DNA of 64,000 bases from Castanea sativa (Eukaryota; Streptophyta; Magnoliopsida; Fagales; Fagaceae), in contig NC_134020.1 in the NCBI RefSeq assembly GCF_040712315.1, positions 34,712,751 through 34,776,750 on the forward strand, in the 5' to 3' direction. Under the pieces are notes generated by a model. That model ran no database searches and was not told where the DNA came from. It saw only the letters and a program-made list of their open reading frames with translations. The position numbers and the translations under genes were made by a program. Positions 47,094 to 58,529 of this stretch are shown in pieces (position 1 is the stretch's first letter; the number at the start of each line of letters is the position of its first letter).

Positions 47094-48156
47094 GGCAAAA
47101 ATCCAAAATTGACCATCTAACTTTCAGCATTTTTCATTTCAGTCCTCTAACTTTCAGTTTTGTCATTTCAATCTTGTAATTTTCAATTCTTGTCAATTCA
47201 GTACTCCGTTAGACCTCAGTTACCTACTGCCGTTAAGTGAGCCAAAACGACGTCGTTTTGGCTCATTTTTTTTAAAATTTTGTAATTAAAAAAATTAAGA
47301 AAAATGTTATTAAAAAAGAAAACATTCATTTTTTTCTTAGTTTCTCTCTCATCGGACTCTCTCTCGCTTTCTCATTCTCTATCTCTCTCTCTCACAATGC
47401 CATGGTGCAAGGCCTCACCGCTGCCGCCGGCCTCCACCCACAACCTTCAGGCTGGCCTCTAAAAAAAACATTTAGAAAGACCTTCTGAATCGATCCTCTA
47501 AATCCAAAACTAACCCGACTTGACTCCAGATCCCCCTCCTCCGTCGCCCCAGTCCCCTGTGGCTGGAGCCTGAGTCCATTTCCCCAACTCAAAACACGTG
47601 ATCAAAGTGTTCGTCGATGGGTACTCCGTGAAAGTCCCAAAGGGCATGACGGTCCTTCATGCATGTGAAATCGTTGGCGTCGATATCCCTCGATTCTACT
47701 ACCACAGTCGCCTCTCCATCGCTGGAAACTGTCGCATATGCCTCGTCGAGGTTGAGAAAACGCCCAAACCCATTGCCTTTTGTGCCATGCCCACTCTTCC
47801 CAATTTGTTTTCTCTCTCTCTTTCTTCTCACTCTTCTTGCCGTTGCCGACCCAGACGGACTCTCCCTTCTTCCCCCAAAATTAGCAGTTTAGGGCTGTGG
47901 TCAGTACTACCTAGATTATGAAGGAGATGATCATAGGATTTTGGATATGAAGTTTAAGTTTAAGATTATGGGGGAGAGGGTATGAGATTATTTTCTTTGC
48001 TTTTAGATTTTGGTGGAGCGAGGGTATGAGACTTTGGGTTTCAGATTTTGGTGGAGTGAGTGATGAAGAGAGAGAGATGGAGAGGTGGAGGTCGACGGTG
48101 GCAAGGACGTTGTGGGTGGAGGCCGGCGGCGGTGGTGAGGCCTTGCACCACGGCTT

Positions 48157-48203
<47 letters not shown>

Positions 48204-48459
48204 GAAAGCGAGAGAGAAAATGAGAAAAAAATGAATGTTTTTTTTTTAATAATAGTTTTTTTAATTTTTTTTTAATTACAAATTAAAAAAAAAAAAAAAA
48301 AACAAAACAAAACGACGTTGTTTTGGCTCACTTAACGGAAGTAGCGGAGTACCGAATTGACAACAATTAAAAGTTAGAGGACTGAAATGAAAAAACTAAA
48401 AGTTAGAGGACTGAAATGAAAAAGGTTGAAAGTTAAAGGGTTAGTTTTGGATTTTTGCC
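47094..48459. mobile_element. Pack-MULE (1366 bp) carrying a complex I gene fragment
   Basis: The left end ggcaaaaatccaaaattgac and the right end (reverse complement ggcaaaaatccaaaactaac) start inverted arms of about 360 bp. These share tttcatttcagtcctctaac, gttaagtgagccaaaacgac and, deep inside, ggtgcaaggcctcacc and gccgccggcctccaccca. The 9-bp flanks tttaaaaat (47085-47093) and tttaaaaaa (48460-48468) match at 8 of 9 bases. Between the arms lies a piece of the NDUFS1 gene (47599-47799). No transposase is present. Long TIRs, a 9-bp duplication and captured coding sequence define a Pack-MULE. Confidence 0.9.
47599..47799 (+). pseudogene. Captured fragment of the NADH dehydrogenase 75-kDa subunit gene (NDUFS1)
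   Basis: The frame reads [40 protein letters not shown] and [27 protein letters not shown]. This is the N-terminal 2Fe-2S ferredoxin-like domain of the mitochondrial complex I 75-kDa subunit, here about 67 of roughly 740 residues. Of the four cluster-binding cysteines (CYH, GNC, RxC, CAMP in the family), the first is Tyr (RFYYH); the other three remain. No mitochondrial presequence, no later iron-sulfur sites and no continuation of the exon are present; the frame runs into a CT-rich tail. The fragment lies between the arms of the Pack-MULE and cannot make a working subunit. Confidence 0.85.
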
Positions 48460-48468
48460 TTTAAAAAA

Positions 48469-49750
48469 TTAGTAAAACTCAACCAAACTACAATTGAAAA
48501 TAAAAAATAAAGGGAAAAAATCAAACACAAATTCTTTAACCCAAATATGTAAAATATATTAAATTTCATGTGAGCAAGTCAAATATGCATAAACATTTTA
48601 AAATTTTTAATAAGGCTTTGAAGTCACACAATAGAAATAGATTTATGATCTCAAGCAAAAGTGTTGGCTGTAACTTTATACATAATAATTGTAACTTTTT
48701 TCCTTAATTTAAAAAAAAAAAAAAAACAAGAGTATAATTCCAAAGGGAAAATAAGTAGAGGAAAATTTTTGAAAAAATAAAAAGAAGAGTCATTTTGTAA
48801 ATACTATCCTAATATAATCCAACATGTGAATAATTAATAGATAAATAAATAATTTAAACAAAAAATTGAATTTATTTTCTTAAAAAAATCAAAGAATAAA
48901 CTAATGTGATAAGTAAGATGAAGAGCAATATAAAATGTTCATAAACGCGTAAAACAATTACTCAAGTATTTAGGAACATCATTTATCAAAGGTTTAACTA
49001 CTTTTTGCTAATTTTTTAAAACAAAATATTTACAAACAATGTAAAAAAAAAAAACCATCTTCTTCAATAGCACAAATTTTTTTTCATTATATTTCCAAAC
49101 TATCTTGTTAAAGTAAAATCTGATAACAACACAAAATAGGACATATTATAATATGATTTCCCCCCCAAATCAAGTCAACAATAAAATCCATTCCTTAAAA
49201 GCATTTAGTATTGTAAATAAAATGATGAAAATAAATATTTGCATCAAGGAACACAAATGAATTAATCAATAATAGAACAATGGGGTACAAACCTCTAGTA
49301 AGTGATCTACTACACTTGATTCGGACTTCTCTTATGGGGCAGATGTTAGGTTGTATCTTTTCTACCATAAAAAATTAATCAAGACTTGTGAATACCTTTT
49401 TATCAACATTTTTTTAAAACTCTTCATTGATCATTTTTCAATTATTTACATATAAATTAAAGTAAATGAAGATGTAAAGGCGAAATTAGATGTAATGTTA
49501 AAACCGCCCAAAATGAATATGTGTAGACAATTTTTTTAAAAGAAAATTTCATTGATTTATTATTTAGTTATAGAATCAAAATTAAAGTAGATGAATGTAT
49601 AAAGTTAAACCACCTTAGATAAATTTGTATAGCTAATATATTTATATATAAATATTGTCAAAAAAAACTAAAGGTAAAAAGTAAATAAGAATAATAATGA
49701 TATAGCCAATGACATGATGATTGAGATGGCTCAAAATAAGCATAGTAACA
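48469..49750. other. AT-rich block specific to duplication copy B, no gene
   Basis: With 46690-47084 this makes up sequence absent from the paralogous spacer at about 38000-38110. No TIR, LTR or coding sequence was recognised. Confidence 0.4.
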
Positions 49751-50606
49751 GTAAATACTATAAAAGACGCGTAGTTGGTGATACTATATTTGATATTATC
49801 ATTTCTAATCATTTCAATTTATTTGAAATGATAATGAAGCCTACAATGAATCTCATCTTAGATTTTTTTTATATAAAAATAATTCAATAGTTGAGAAATG
49901 GAGGATTTGAGTTTTAATCATAGATTAGCTAAAATTATGTAAAGCACAAAAATGCAGAAGTTATAATTGAAGTTTTCTGAACTCAAAAGAACATGCTCCA
50001 CACTCTCTACTTCAAGGTAGCTCCAACTCTAATCCGTCAAGAAGTCCAAGATTTGGCGAAGGAAGCAGCTCAGACCTTTAGGCACAAAAGCTGGAGTTAA
50101 CTTCTTTATCTATAATACCAAAAAAAATAATTTATACTACTATATGTTATAAATAGATGTTGATTAATGTTTAAGGAAAGTTTTAGGCCTTTCAACTAAT
50201 TTTAGGTTGAAGTAGAGCAGGTAATGGTATATATTTCTTTTTCTAGGAAGATTTAAGCTCATCTCAATAAAGAAGAGTGAAAAAGAGGGAGGATCTTTCC
50301 TATATTTGCCTCTCTAAATTCATAGAATTAGTCTTAATGAAACCATGTAAAATACCAATTTTTTTAATATATATTTTTTTAAAGGGATCGGAGAAGTAAC
50401 CTATAAGATACTATTATGAGTGTTCTACTCTACCTCTCCCAGAGAAGGAAATATGCTTTATGAGTTTTTAGTAAAAAATGCATGTTTGCATCTATGCATT
50501 GAAGTTCGCTTAGGTTAAGCTTTTGTTTTCGGTTCATCTCTTCTTGCAAAAGAACTTACTTCCCTTTCAGTAACAGTCTAACATTGCATCAACTAGGTAG
50601 AACCTC

Positions 50607-50641
<35 letters not shown>

Positions 50642-51489
50642 AAATTAAGTAAAAAGTATCTGTTATATCAGTATTATTAGCTCAACACTTTTATTTGATG
50701 TTTTAACTTTTAACACATCAACATTACGATACTAATCCAGATCAATTGAAGTTCCTGACCACTCACTCGCACATGAGAGAGAGAGAGAGAGAGATAGAGA
50801 GAGAGAGATGGGAAATAGGGAATAGTGAGAGTGGGAAAATTCTTAAGTACTCTCCGAGCATGGAGTATGGAAAAATGGTACTTCATTTTCTCACATTCAG
50901 AATTTAATAAATATACTCTACCATAAATATAAAAAGAGTGAATACCATTTTTCATATTTTGAGAGTACCTAAAAATTACTGTTAAGAGTGCGGGATAAAC
51001 TCTACTACAAGCACCAAAAATTTTTTACACTCTTATACTCTCTCACCCCACCTCTTGGGGGTGGGGGGATAACTCTGCTACAAGCACCAAAATATTTTTG
51101 CACTCTCTTACTTACTCACCCCACTTGGACCCACGTAATTACAACACCAAAAAATAGTAAATAAAAAGAATATCGTGCGTAAAACTTTTGGTAAAAAGCT
51201 TGGTGCCTATGAACTTATGAATGGAGGGATGGAAAAAAAGAGCATATATGGGCAGAGGTTTCAAAATTTTAGGGATAAGAGTGTGAATTTATTTTTATCT
51301 ATAATTTTGTGTTTAAAACAGACATGCTTACATGAATGTTAATTAAGCTGGCTTTTTTTGCTCACATGTCTCTTTAGCATGAAGTTAAGTATTAATGAAA
51401 CTATGAAAATTACCAGTATTAATTTGAATGTATTTTTTAAGGGTTTGGAAAAGCAACCTTCTAAGATATTTAGAGTTTAGTATAATAGA

Positions 51490-52640
51490 TTTTTTTTTTT
51501 TTTGATTGCAAGATTATAAAATAAATAAAAAATAGAAGAGTCATTACATATAATTATAGAAAGAGTCGCAACTAAGTTCAACAAATAAAAAAATATATAA
51601 TTTTGAAAGCCAACAAATCAAAATTTAACAAAGGCTTAAGTAGTTATAACATATAACTGCGGTATGCTATGAACAAAGGCTTAAGTCATCCATCCATCCA
51701 AACTTGCTAAGCAGTCAGTTTCTTGATTTCTATCATGGTAGGAATGAGCTAGTTCAAGATGGGAATCAAGCTCAAGAGGGATATGCAATCTCTTTCAATT
51801 TCAACATAAAAATGATAAGCACAGTACATGATTCTTAAATTATCAATTATTCAAAAAGTTTAAGTGTTTTAGAAAATTGCTAATTTAACATGGTTAGAGT
51901 AGAAATTTCTAAGTTTGATCATTATTTTCTTCACTCTACCTCTCATTTAAAATTATACATGTAGGGTCTCACCTATGAAAAGAGAGTTTGAGCCTACATA
52001 TACGTGAGGAGAGTATTAGAACTATATTGTTAAATGATTACATTTTTCTATTCTAATAGCTTATATCAATTATATTATTTATTAGAAAATGTAAAATCAA
52101 TTTAGCATCAAGTTCGACTATTAGATGAGTGGATCCAATTGATTGAGCAAACTGAAGTTCATCTTTAACTGTCCATAATTCAGTTAAACATTGTTGCCCA
52201 ACCAATGGGTACATCAAAAAAAAAAAAAAAAAATTGGGTAACATGACGATAAAATTAAGCAAAACAGAAGACTTATTACATATTTTTATAAAACGAATTG
52301 AAACCAAGTTTGACACATTAAAATTTATTAACGGCTTAAGTTGCTACTGAGGTATGCTATGAATAACAAAAGGCAAGTCATTCATCCATCCAAGATTCGC
52401 AAAGCAGTCAGCTGTTTGATTTTCCTTCATGGTAGGAATGGATTAGTTCTCTAGATGGGAATTGAGCTCATGAGGGATATGCAATCTCTATCAATTCTAG
52501 CATAAAAATGGTGTGCAGTGATATAGTTTATAGAAAATTCAAAATCAGGTTAGCTTAAAGTTCCACTATTAGATGGGTTGATCTAATTGATGTAGCAAAT
52601 TGAAGTTCATCTCTAATTGCCCATAACTCAACTAAAATAT
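51490..52640 (-). pseudogene. Two successive LINE RNase H remnants
   Basis: Two copies of the remnant at 39530-39965 follow each other, with landmark tcatccatccatccaa-type sequence at about 51697 and about 52380. The better frame, at about 52080-52214, reads VGQQCLTELWTVKDELQFAQ and SIGSTHLIVELDAKLI, the middle of a plant LINE RNase H with its ELW and ELDA motifs. Poly-A/T runs near 51490 and 52217 mark old retroposition ends. Confidence 0.5.
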
Positions 52641-53151
52641 TGTTCCTCAGTCAATGGGTGGATCCAATTGATGTTAGAAGCATGTGGTTAAATATTAAGC
52701 TTTTGGGACAATCAGTGATTTAATATGGTATCAAAGTATGAGATCTTTCGATCATTGTCTCATCCAATTTACCTCCTATTTAAAGTCTCACTTATTGGGC
52801 CTCACTTATTTAAAGATAGTTTCGATTCACACGTGAGGGAGAGTGATAAAAGTATGTGATTTAAATGATTAAATTTATCATATCTCAATAGTTTAAGTTT
52901 TTGGAACAGTTAGTAATTTAACAATTGCATGACTTCAATTGATTTAACAAATTGAATTTCATCCTTTTTTTTTTTTTTTCTAATTTCGTTTGATAGGATA
53001 TAAAACCACCAATTGCATGGCCTCTGAGCCTTAAAAAATTAGGAAAATATCTCTCTCTATAAATAGGATAAGTATCCCAACTAAAATGGTCAAGATTTTT
53101 TTGCCTATGGTAGTTTAGTGAACCTCTAGGGCCTAGGTTTTTTACCCATCA

Positions 53152-53158
53152 TATATAG
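53152..53158 (+). promoter_or_regulatory. TATA-like box ahead of the 59-codon ORF
   Basis: TATATAG, 107 bp before the ATG at 53259, followed by a CA-rich leader typical of plant 5' UTRs. Confidence 0.4.
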
Positions 53159-53258
53159 CCATTAATATTTAATTTGAATATTTTTCATCGTACACACACT
53201 TTTCACAACACACAAATCACTTTAGCTTCCTTTGTTTTATTCACAAACACAAACCCAA

Positions 53259-53438
53259 ATGGAATTCTACACTATTGCATCAATCAATCATCATCAACGA
53301 AACAAAGATTTATCAACAAGCATTTATCTTACAGAGAAGCTATATAATAGGTGGAAATCTGAACAATCTAAGATCAAAGACGATTGTAATGGCAAGAAAG
53401 ATCAACAATCCACCCCGGGCCCAAGAACTGATCGATAG
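53259..53438 (+). CDS. Candidate small ORF of unknown function (59 aa)
   Basis: The ORF MEFYTIASINHHQRNKDLST SIYLTEKLYNRWKSEQSKIK DDCNGKKDQQSTPGPRTDR starts at an ATG in a plant-like context (cccaaATGG) after a TATA-like box and a CA-rich leader. It is basic and polar, with no signal peptide, membrane segment or motif that I recognise. The paralogous spacer preserves much of the sequence (about 40255-40437), but the ATG has become ATA and the frame is broken, so the ORF is not conserved between copies. It may be a small protein gene, the exon of a longer transcript, or chance. A splice-donor-like AAGCAG|gtatct follows the stop by about 18 bases. Confidence 0.3.
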   Translation: MEFYTIASINHHQRNKDLSTSIYLTEKLYNRWKSEQSKIKDDCNGKKDQQSTPGPRTDR

Positions 53439-53982
53439 CTAGAAAGTGCAAGCAGGTATCTTCGATTCCTTCACAGCTGATTTTATTTTTAGAGCATGTT
53501 TAGTTAGGTTTTATCATGATTTTATAATTAAAAAAATTTCAAAAACGTGTGATAGGTTAGATTAGTTTCCAAGCGTTAGTCTAGACTCTAGATTATGGAG
53601 TTTATCATCTTAGATTTGTCTTTACCGTTAGTTGTAATTCTATAATCATAACTCCTATGCTCATGCATCATGCCTTGGTTAGATTAAATCGATAGAACAA
53701 AAGATCTATTCATTTTTGTCACGATTTTAACATATGTTTTCTTTGTTACACAACATTCACATGTCATATAGGATAGATGTCTGTGTTTTCTTTACGTAGG
53801 AATGACAATAGTTCACTTTGATATTATAAAAAAATGGATTTAGATCTTAAAGCTCCAGTTTGATGGCTAATTTGATTTTAAGCAAATCGTGTAAAATATT
53901 CTCATGTCATGTAAGAATCGCATCTAGGGTTTATATCTTCACATCTTAAAATGTTCATCCCATATTCATACATTTTAATTAT

Positions 53983-54765
53983 CAGGAACAGACCCAGGAT
54001 TTTAAGTTAGAGGAGGCTGGAGTATATGAAAACAAAAACTTCAAATAGGCATTCATATAGTATTAACAAATTATAAATACATCAAAATATTGTTTCTTAA
54101 TACATTAAGTTGCAATCATCTACCAAAAAAAAATTAATACCAGGATAGCTATATATATATATTTTTTTTTAAGTTAGAGCATTTACAATAGTGCTACTAA
54201 AAAATTTAGATTTTAGCACCTTAAAAAGTTATTTTATCTATTTTTACTACCTGACTTTACAATACACCCTATATCAAATGTTCTATTTTTTTACTATTTC
54301 ATTTAAAATAATATAAATAACTCATTAAAATAATAAGGATGAGAGAGAATTTGTGTTTTTTAATTAAAGGAATAATCTTAATAAAATATTGTATTTTATT
54401 TTTAACAACTTGTTATAGTCAACTGGCATTTATACCAGTTTAGTGTAATTGCAAAAAATTTAGCTTTAGCTTTGGCTTTAGCTTTTCCAATAACACATGG
54501 TTTTTTGGTTCTTTGGTAGTCAAATAGTTTTTTTTTGGCTAGAATACATCACCATTGTGAATTCTTTTATTGTTTTTATTAAGCTTTTGGATTGGATAGT
54601 TGCCAGTTGTGCTAGGCTTTCTAGGCTAATTGGAAAGGATGGAGACCTAAAGTTTATAACAAGGGGGCTAACCACAAAAAAAAAAAAAGCATATGTAAAA
54701 AAAAAATAATAATAATTGGGCCAGGGGAGCCCGAGTCCCTTGGGCCCCCGCCTAGTCCATCCCTG
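53983..54765. mobile_element. hAT element (783 bp), caggaacagaccc / gtccatccctg ends
   Basis: The ends caggaacagaccc and, reversed, cagggatggact fit hAT TIRs. The perfect 8-bp duplication ttaattat is at 53975-53982 and 54766-54773. The paralogous site near 40960-40985 is empty. There is no coding frame; a pair of MITE-like phrases lies inside. Confidence 0.92.
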
Positions 54766-55248
54766 TTAATTATATTCATGCATTAAATAAGTTTTTGTAC
54801 AACGTTTTTATTTTATTGTCATTATCATGATTTAATGAGTTCTTAAGAGCATCAGCATTAGCTGTTACAAAAGTATGCAATTTTAACACATCAAAAAACT
54901 TATTTTATTATTTTAACATATCATTTTATAATATACCATACATCACATGTTCTATTTTTCCATTCAATACATTAAAATAATATATACAATACATTAAAAT
55001 AACATTAAAAAACTACTACAATTTATTTTTATTAAAAAAAAAAACAAATAAAACCCTTATAGTACCTACCACCCCCACAAACCACCACCACCCACACCCA
55101 CCACTCACACCTCACCCCACCAGATCAGAACCCACCACTACCACAACCATCGGCCAAAATCACTCAACCACCACCGGCCAAAATCAACCAACCACCACCA
55201 ACTATCAAAGTCAAACCACAACCCACTAAAACCAAATCAACCCAAACC

Positions 55249-55365
<117 letters not shown>

Positions 55366-55494
55366 CCCAACAGTGAATAAAAAATAATAATAATTTTACA
55401 ATTTGTGAACAACGCGCTTCCAAATTTGAGATTGCACTATTCATTCATACCAAATATTTTGGCATTTAGAACATCTCATGTGAGATGTTTTTTA

Positions 55495-55530
55495 GTGTGC
55501 CAAATGCCAAATATTTGGCATTTGGCACAC
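55495..55530. repeat. Perfect 36-bp palindrome
   Basis: It is centred on caaatatttg, with arms gtgtgccaaatgccaaat and the exact reverse complement. A second hairpin, acatctca-tg-tgagatgt, lies 6 bp to the left (55471-55488). Confidence 0.9.
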
Positions 55531-56030
55531 CTAATACTAGTGCTCTAATGACTGATTAATGTGATTGACTTATTAGTTATTATTCTTAAATACGTTAGTA
55601 CACAGTGATGGATATAAATTTTATTTTTTGATATTTTTATCACTTAAATTGTGTGACAATTTAGTGAATTTGTTTATATTGGCCATTAATGTACCATAGG
55701 TGACCAACTTAGGTTAGGTGTGATGGGTGTCAAACACCTTCTCACCTAGTTATATAACTCCTGAACTTAATCTTTGGGATGTAGGTTAATTTTTTTATGC
55801 ACTCTTTTCTTGATGTTTCAAAATGTAACTAGGAAATAAATAAATAAAATTTAATTCCTCTCTATTTAGATTGTATCTAGGACTAAAGTCATGTACATAT
55901 TTTTTCCAAATGATGTATGTAATCTTCATTATTCATCTCTAAAAATATTACTTTTAGAGATTTTCTTAGTTTTCTCCTTTTAAAAAAAAAAAATTTATGT
56001 GGTAACTCCATTTTAAGTCTCTTGGATTAT

Positions 56031-56240
56031 TTGGAACGTTGGAACTCCTGCCTGCAGCTAGCCAAAGGGTACTACACTTTTCATGGGGCTAGGGTGTTGT
56101 CACTCCGAACAGTATCAGCTATGGCTCAATCCAACGTTCCCTAGCAGGTAAGTATCCCAATGGTTACGCTCATAAAAATCTGTCACAATTGTCGCCCCTG
56201 CTCACCATTTATTTCATAAAATAAAAAAAATTAAAAAAAA
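56031..56240 (+). mobile_element. SINE-like retroposon (210 bp) with 16-bp target duplication
   Basis: The 16-bp sequence aagtctcttggattat occurs at 56015-56030 and again at 56241-56256, directly after an A-rich tail. The matching place in the paralogous spacer (about 41507-41530) has a single copy, aagtcccttggattat, so this is a datable insertion. An A-box-like TAGCCAAAGGG lies near 56059; a B-box is only weakly matched (ggctcaatcc). The first 110 bases close on themselves through an 11-bp stem, GGAACGTTGGA with TCCAACGTTCC. I do not recognise the parent RNA. Confidence 0.7.
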
Positions 56241-57175
56241 AAGTCTCTTGGATTATGGGGCATCGATTATCGATAGATAAATCCACACCTTAAGATTCGC
56301 AACTAGTGGATTTCTTCTCTTCACTTGTTAAGGAAGAGAAACGTAATGAAAAAGCAGTCGTAGTTTTCAATGCCAACCTTTTTCAAGCAATGCTAGTTTT
56401 CACTATAAATAGCCCCCTATATCCTTATTAAAGACATCAATAGGGAATCCTTAGAAAATGAGGACTATTAAGAGAAAGAAATAAAATAGAGAGAAGTGAA
56501 AGAAAATCTTCAAGAAGTGAAAGAAAATCTTCAAGAGTAGGAAAGAGTTCTTGAAAGCTTTCTTGAACCTAGCTCTCTTGTCTCTTAAGCAATCCAAAGT
56601 TATGAAATCAAGTTTGAAATTTCCTTTCTTCATAAAGTTGGATGAAGCACTAAAATAGACTACTTGTGTCATGTTATTATGATTTTAGTGTCCTACATAA
56701 TTCAAGTGTGTGTAAATTTAACCGTATATATAAACTCTTGGACACTCTTTTGTGTAAGCTGGTTTTTAGACGTGAGTTCTACCCATAAATTGGTATCATT
56801 TGATGTTAGTTTTTCAAGAAAAAAATGTTTTAAAGAAGGAGTCAATTTTGGAGATAATATTTTCTAAGACGACTGATAATATTTTCAAACATGAAATACA
56901 TTTGGAGCTCAAAGGAACAAGTCTGGAAAATCATTAATAAAAAATTAAAAACTCTCGAGTACATAGAAATTGGAATTTGAAAATGAAAAATAACAAACAT
57001 TTTTAAGAATAAAAAAAATTAAAAACAAGATAAGTTCTCATCAGAGATTGGCATTAATACATATTGCAAAGGAAAAGATGAAAATTATTTCAAAGCACTC
57101 AGAATCGATTTCGACCGTTAAACCAAACACAGCAAAATCGCGCGGCACTAGAAAATTGGAAGCCACCTAAGAATA

Positions 57176-58069
57176 TTAAGCAGGTACATATACACCATGA
57201 AGTCCCTTCGTGAGAATGAATGCGACCAAAATAACTTCAATGGACACCAATATTCCATGCCTGCTGAGACTTGCCGCACCAGACTCATCCACTTCTGTAG
57301 GAACAGACTGAGAATCGTCATCATCATTGTCCTTAGTCTTAGGCGTTAACGATGTTGGTGCCGAGGCTGGTGCCTTATGCTTAGGCTTAGGATTAAAAAT
57401 GTCAAGAGGAAGAAGCACTTTCTCCACTTGATATATATCAAGCTGGTTATCCGAATACACAGTTCCACCCAACGTGGTATTAACAAGACCAGTAGAGATG
57501 TTCACTTGGTTGCCAGCAGTGATCACGGTTAGTGGGAACTCACCAGCACTGGTATCTCCGGCCTCTGTGGGCACTGGATTGCTCAAAGTTTGGAAATTTG
57601 ACAGAGTAACAACTGTGTTTAATATGTGAAATTGTACTAGTTGGGTCTTTTGTAGATCGGACAAAGAGTTTATAGTGCCCGCTTTGAGGTTCGAAAATGC
57701 AGCATCAGTAGGAGCAAACATAGTAAACCCATTATTTGAATTGTTAAGCTGGCCGTATAATTGGTCAGAAACTCCGGTACTTTTTAAGAGACGAATAAAG
57801 ATTGAGAACCCACTGGTCTTTCCAAGGATTTTGGTGACATCAGGGACACTTTTCTGTGTTGGTGGGACCTTGGCAGATTGAACTGGGGCAGGGGCCTTGG
57901 CAGGCTGAACTACTGGCGGAGTGGCGGGCTGGACTGGAGCATTTGCAGGCTGGACTGGAGCATTTGCTGGCTGGGCTGGAGCTGCGGCTGGCTGGCCTAA
58001 AGTTGTGATGCAATGTAAGAGAAATACAAGTAAAATTGAGAGGGAGAAGAGAGCCTGTTGTTTTGTCAT
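57176..58069 (-). CDS. FLA: Fasciclin-like arabinogalactan protein (array gene 3)
   Basis: A 297-residue intronless frame from the ATG at 58069 (MTKQQALFSLSILLVFLLHC). It has a signal peptide to about residue 25, an Ala/Pro AGP segment (APAQPANAPVQPANAPVQPA), and one FAS1 domain with H1 FTMFAPTDAAF, the FH pair and H2 GTVYSDNQLDIYQVEKVLLP. A short second AP stretch, an acidic NDDDDSQS segment and a hydrophobic C-terminal stretch (ILVSIEVILVAFIL) with tail TKGLHGVYVPA follow. The paralog with the most shared residues is gene 2. The predicted product is secreted and heavily glycosylated and acts in the cell wall, as is known for single-FAS1 FLAs. No frame damage is seen. Confidence 0.94.
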   Translation of the reverse strand: MTKQQALFSLSILLVFLLHCITTLGQPAAAPAQPANAPVQPANAPVQPATPPVVQPAKAPAPVQSAKVPPTQKSVPDVTKILGKTSGFSIFIRLLKSTGVSDQLYGQLNNSNNGFTMFAPTDAAFSNLKAGTINSLSDLQKTQLVQFHILNTVVTLSNFQTLSNPVPTEAGDTSAGEFPLTVITAGNQVNISTGLVNTTLGGTVYSDNQLDIYQVEKVLLPLDIFNPKPKHKAPASAPTSLTPKTKDNDDDDSQSVPTEVDESGAASLSRHGILVSIEVILVAFILTKGLHGVYVPA

Positions 58070-58133
58070 CTTTGAAGTTAATTTATTGTGTGGAGGCTAG
58101 GACTGTGTTTTGCTTGGGAGTTGGGATGTTTTG

Positions 58134-58157
58134 CTTGCACTTGCACTTGCACTTGCA
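58134..58157 (-). repeat. (TGCAAG)4 hexamer in the leader of FLA gene 3
   Basis: Four cttgca units on the plus strand, at the same place as in genes 1 and 2. Confidence 0.85.
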
Positions 58158-58203
58158 GGAGTGTGTTTTTTATGTTTGATATGTTTTGGAGGGAAGAGAG
58201 GGC

Positions 58204-58212
58204 TTTTATTAT
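58204..58212 (-). promoter_or_regulatory. TATA-like element of FLA gene 3
   Basis: ATAATAAAA on the minus strand, 135 bp before the ATG, in the block conserved with genes 1 and 2. Confidence 0.65.
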
Positions 58213-58529
58213 GGCTGGAGACAGTGCAATTATGTGAAACGGTACGCATCTAGTTACAAACACTTCGTTGTTTGCAGCTGACCTGTCTTAGAAAGGTGAA
58301 GGGACTAATGGATAGAAAGAGATTTTGTTGCCTTAGCAACTAGTTCGCTTGGGAAGGCAGGAAAGAGAGAGGAGATCTCAATCAATTGGGTGTACAGGCA
58401 GAAAAGGATGTATATGAATCATTTGATTGATTAGCTTTCACAGACTGAACAAAATTAGGGTAGATGTGATGCGAGAAAAGAGACTTAGCAATCAGATGCC
58501 GAGGCTTATTTAGCTTTACCTAAAGTCCG

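Noticed and set aside
56031..56240. H/ACA snoRNA or RNase MRP/P RNA as the identity of the SINE-like insert
   Set aside because: Two hairpins can be drawn, but there is no hinge ANANNA box between them, no ACA at the end and no convincing conserved region of the P/MRP RNAs.
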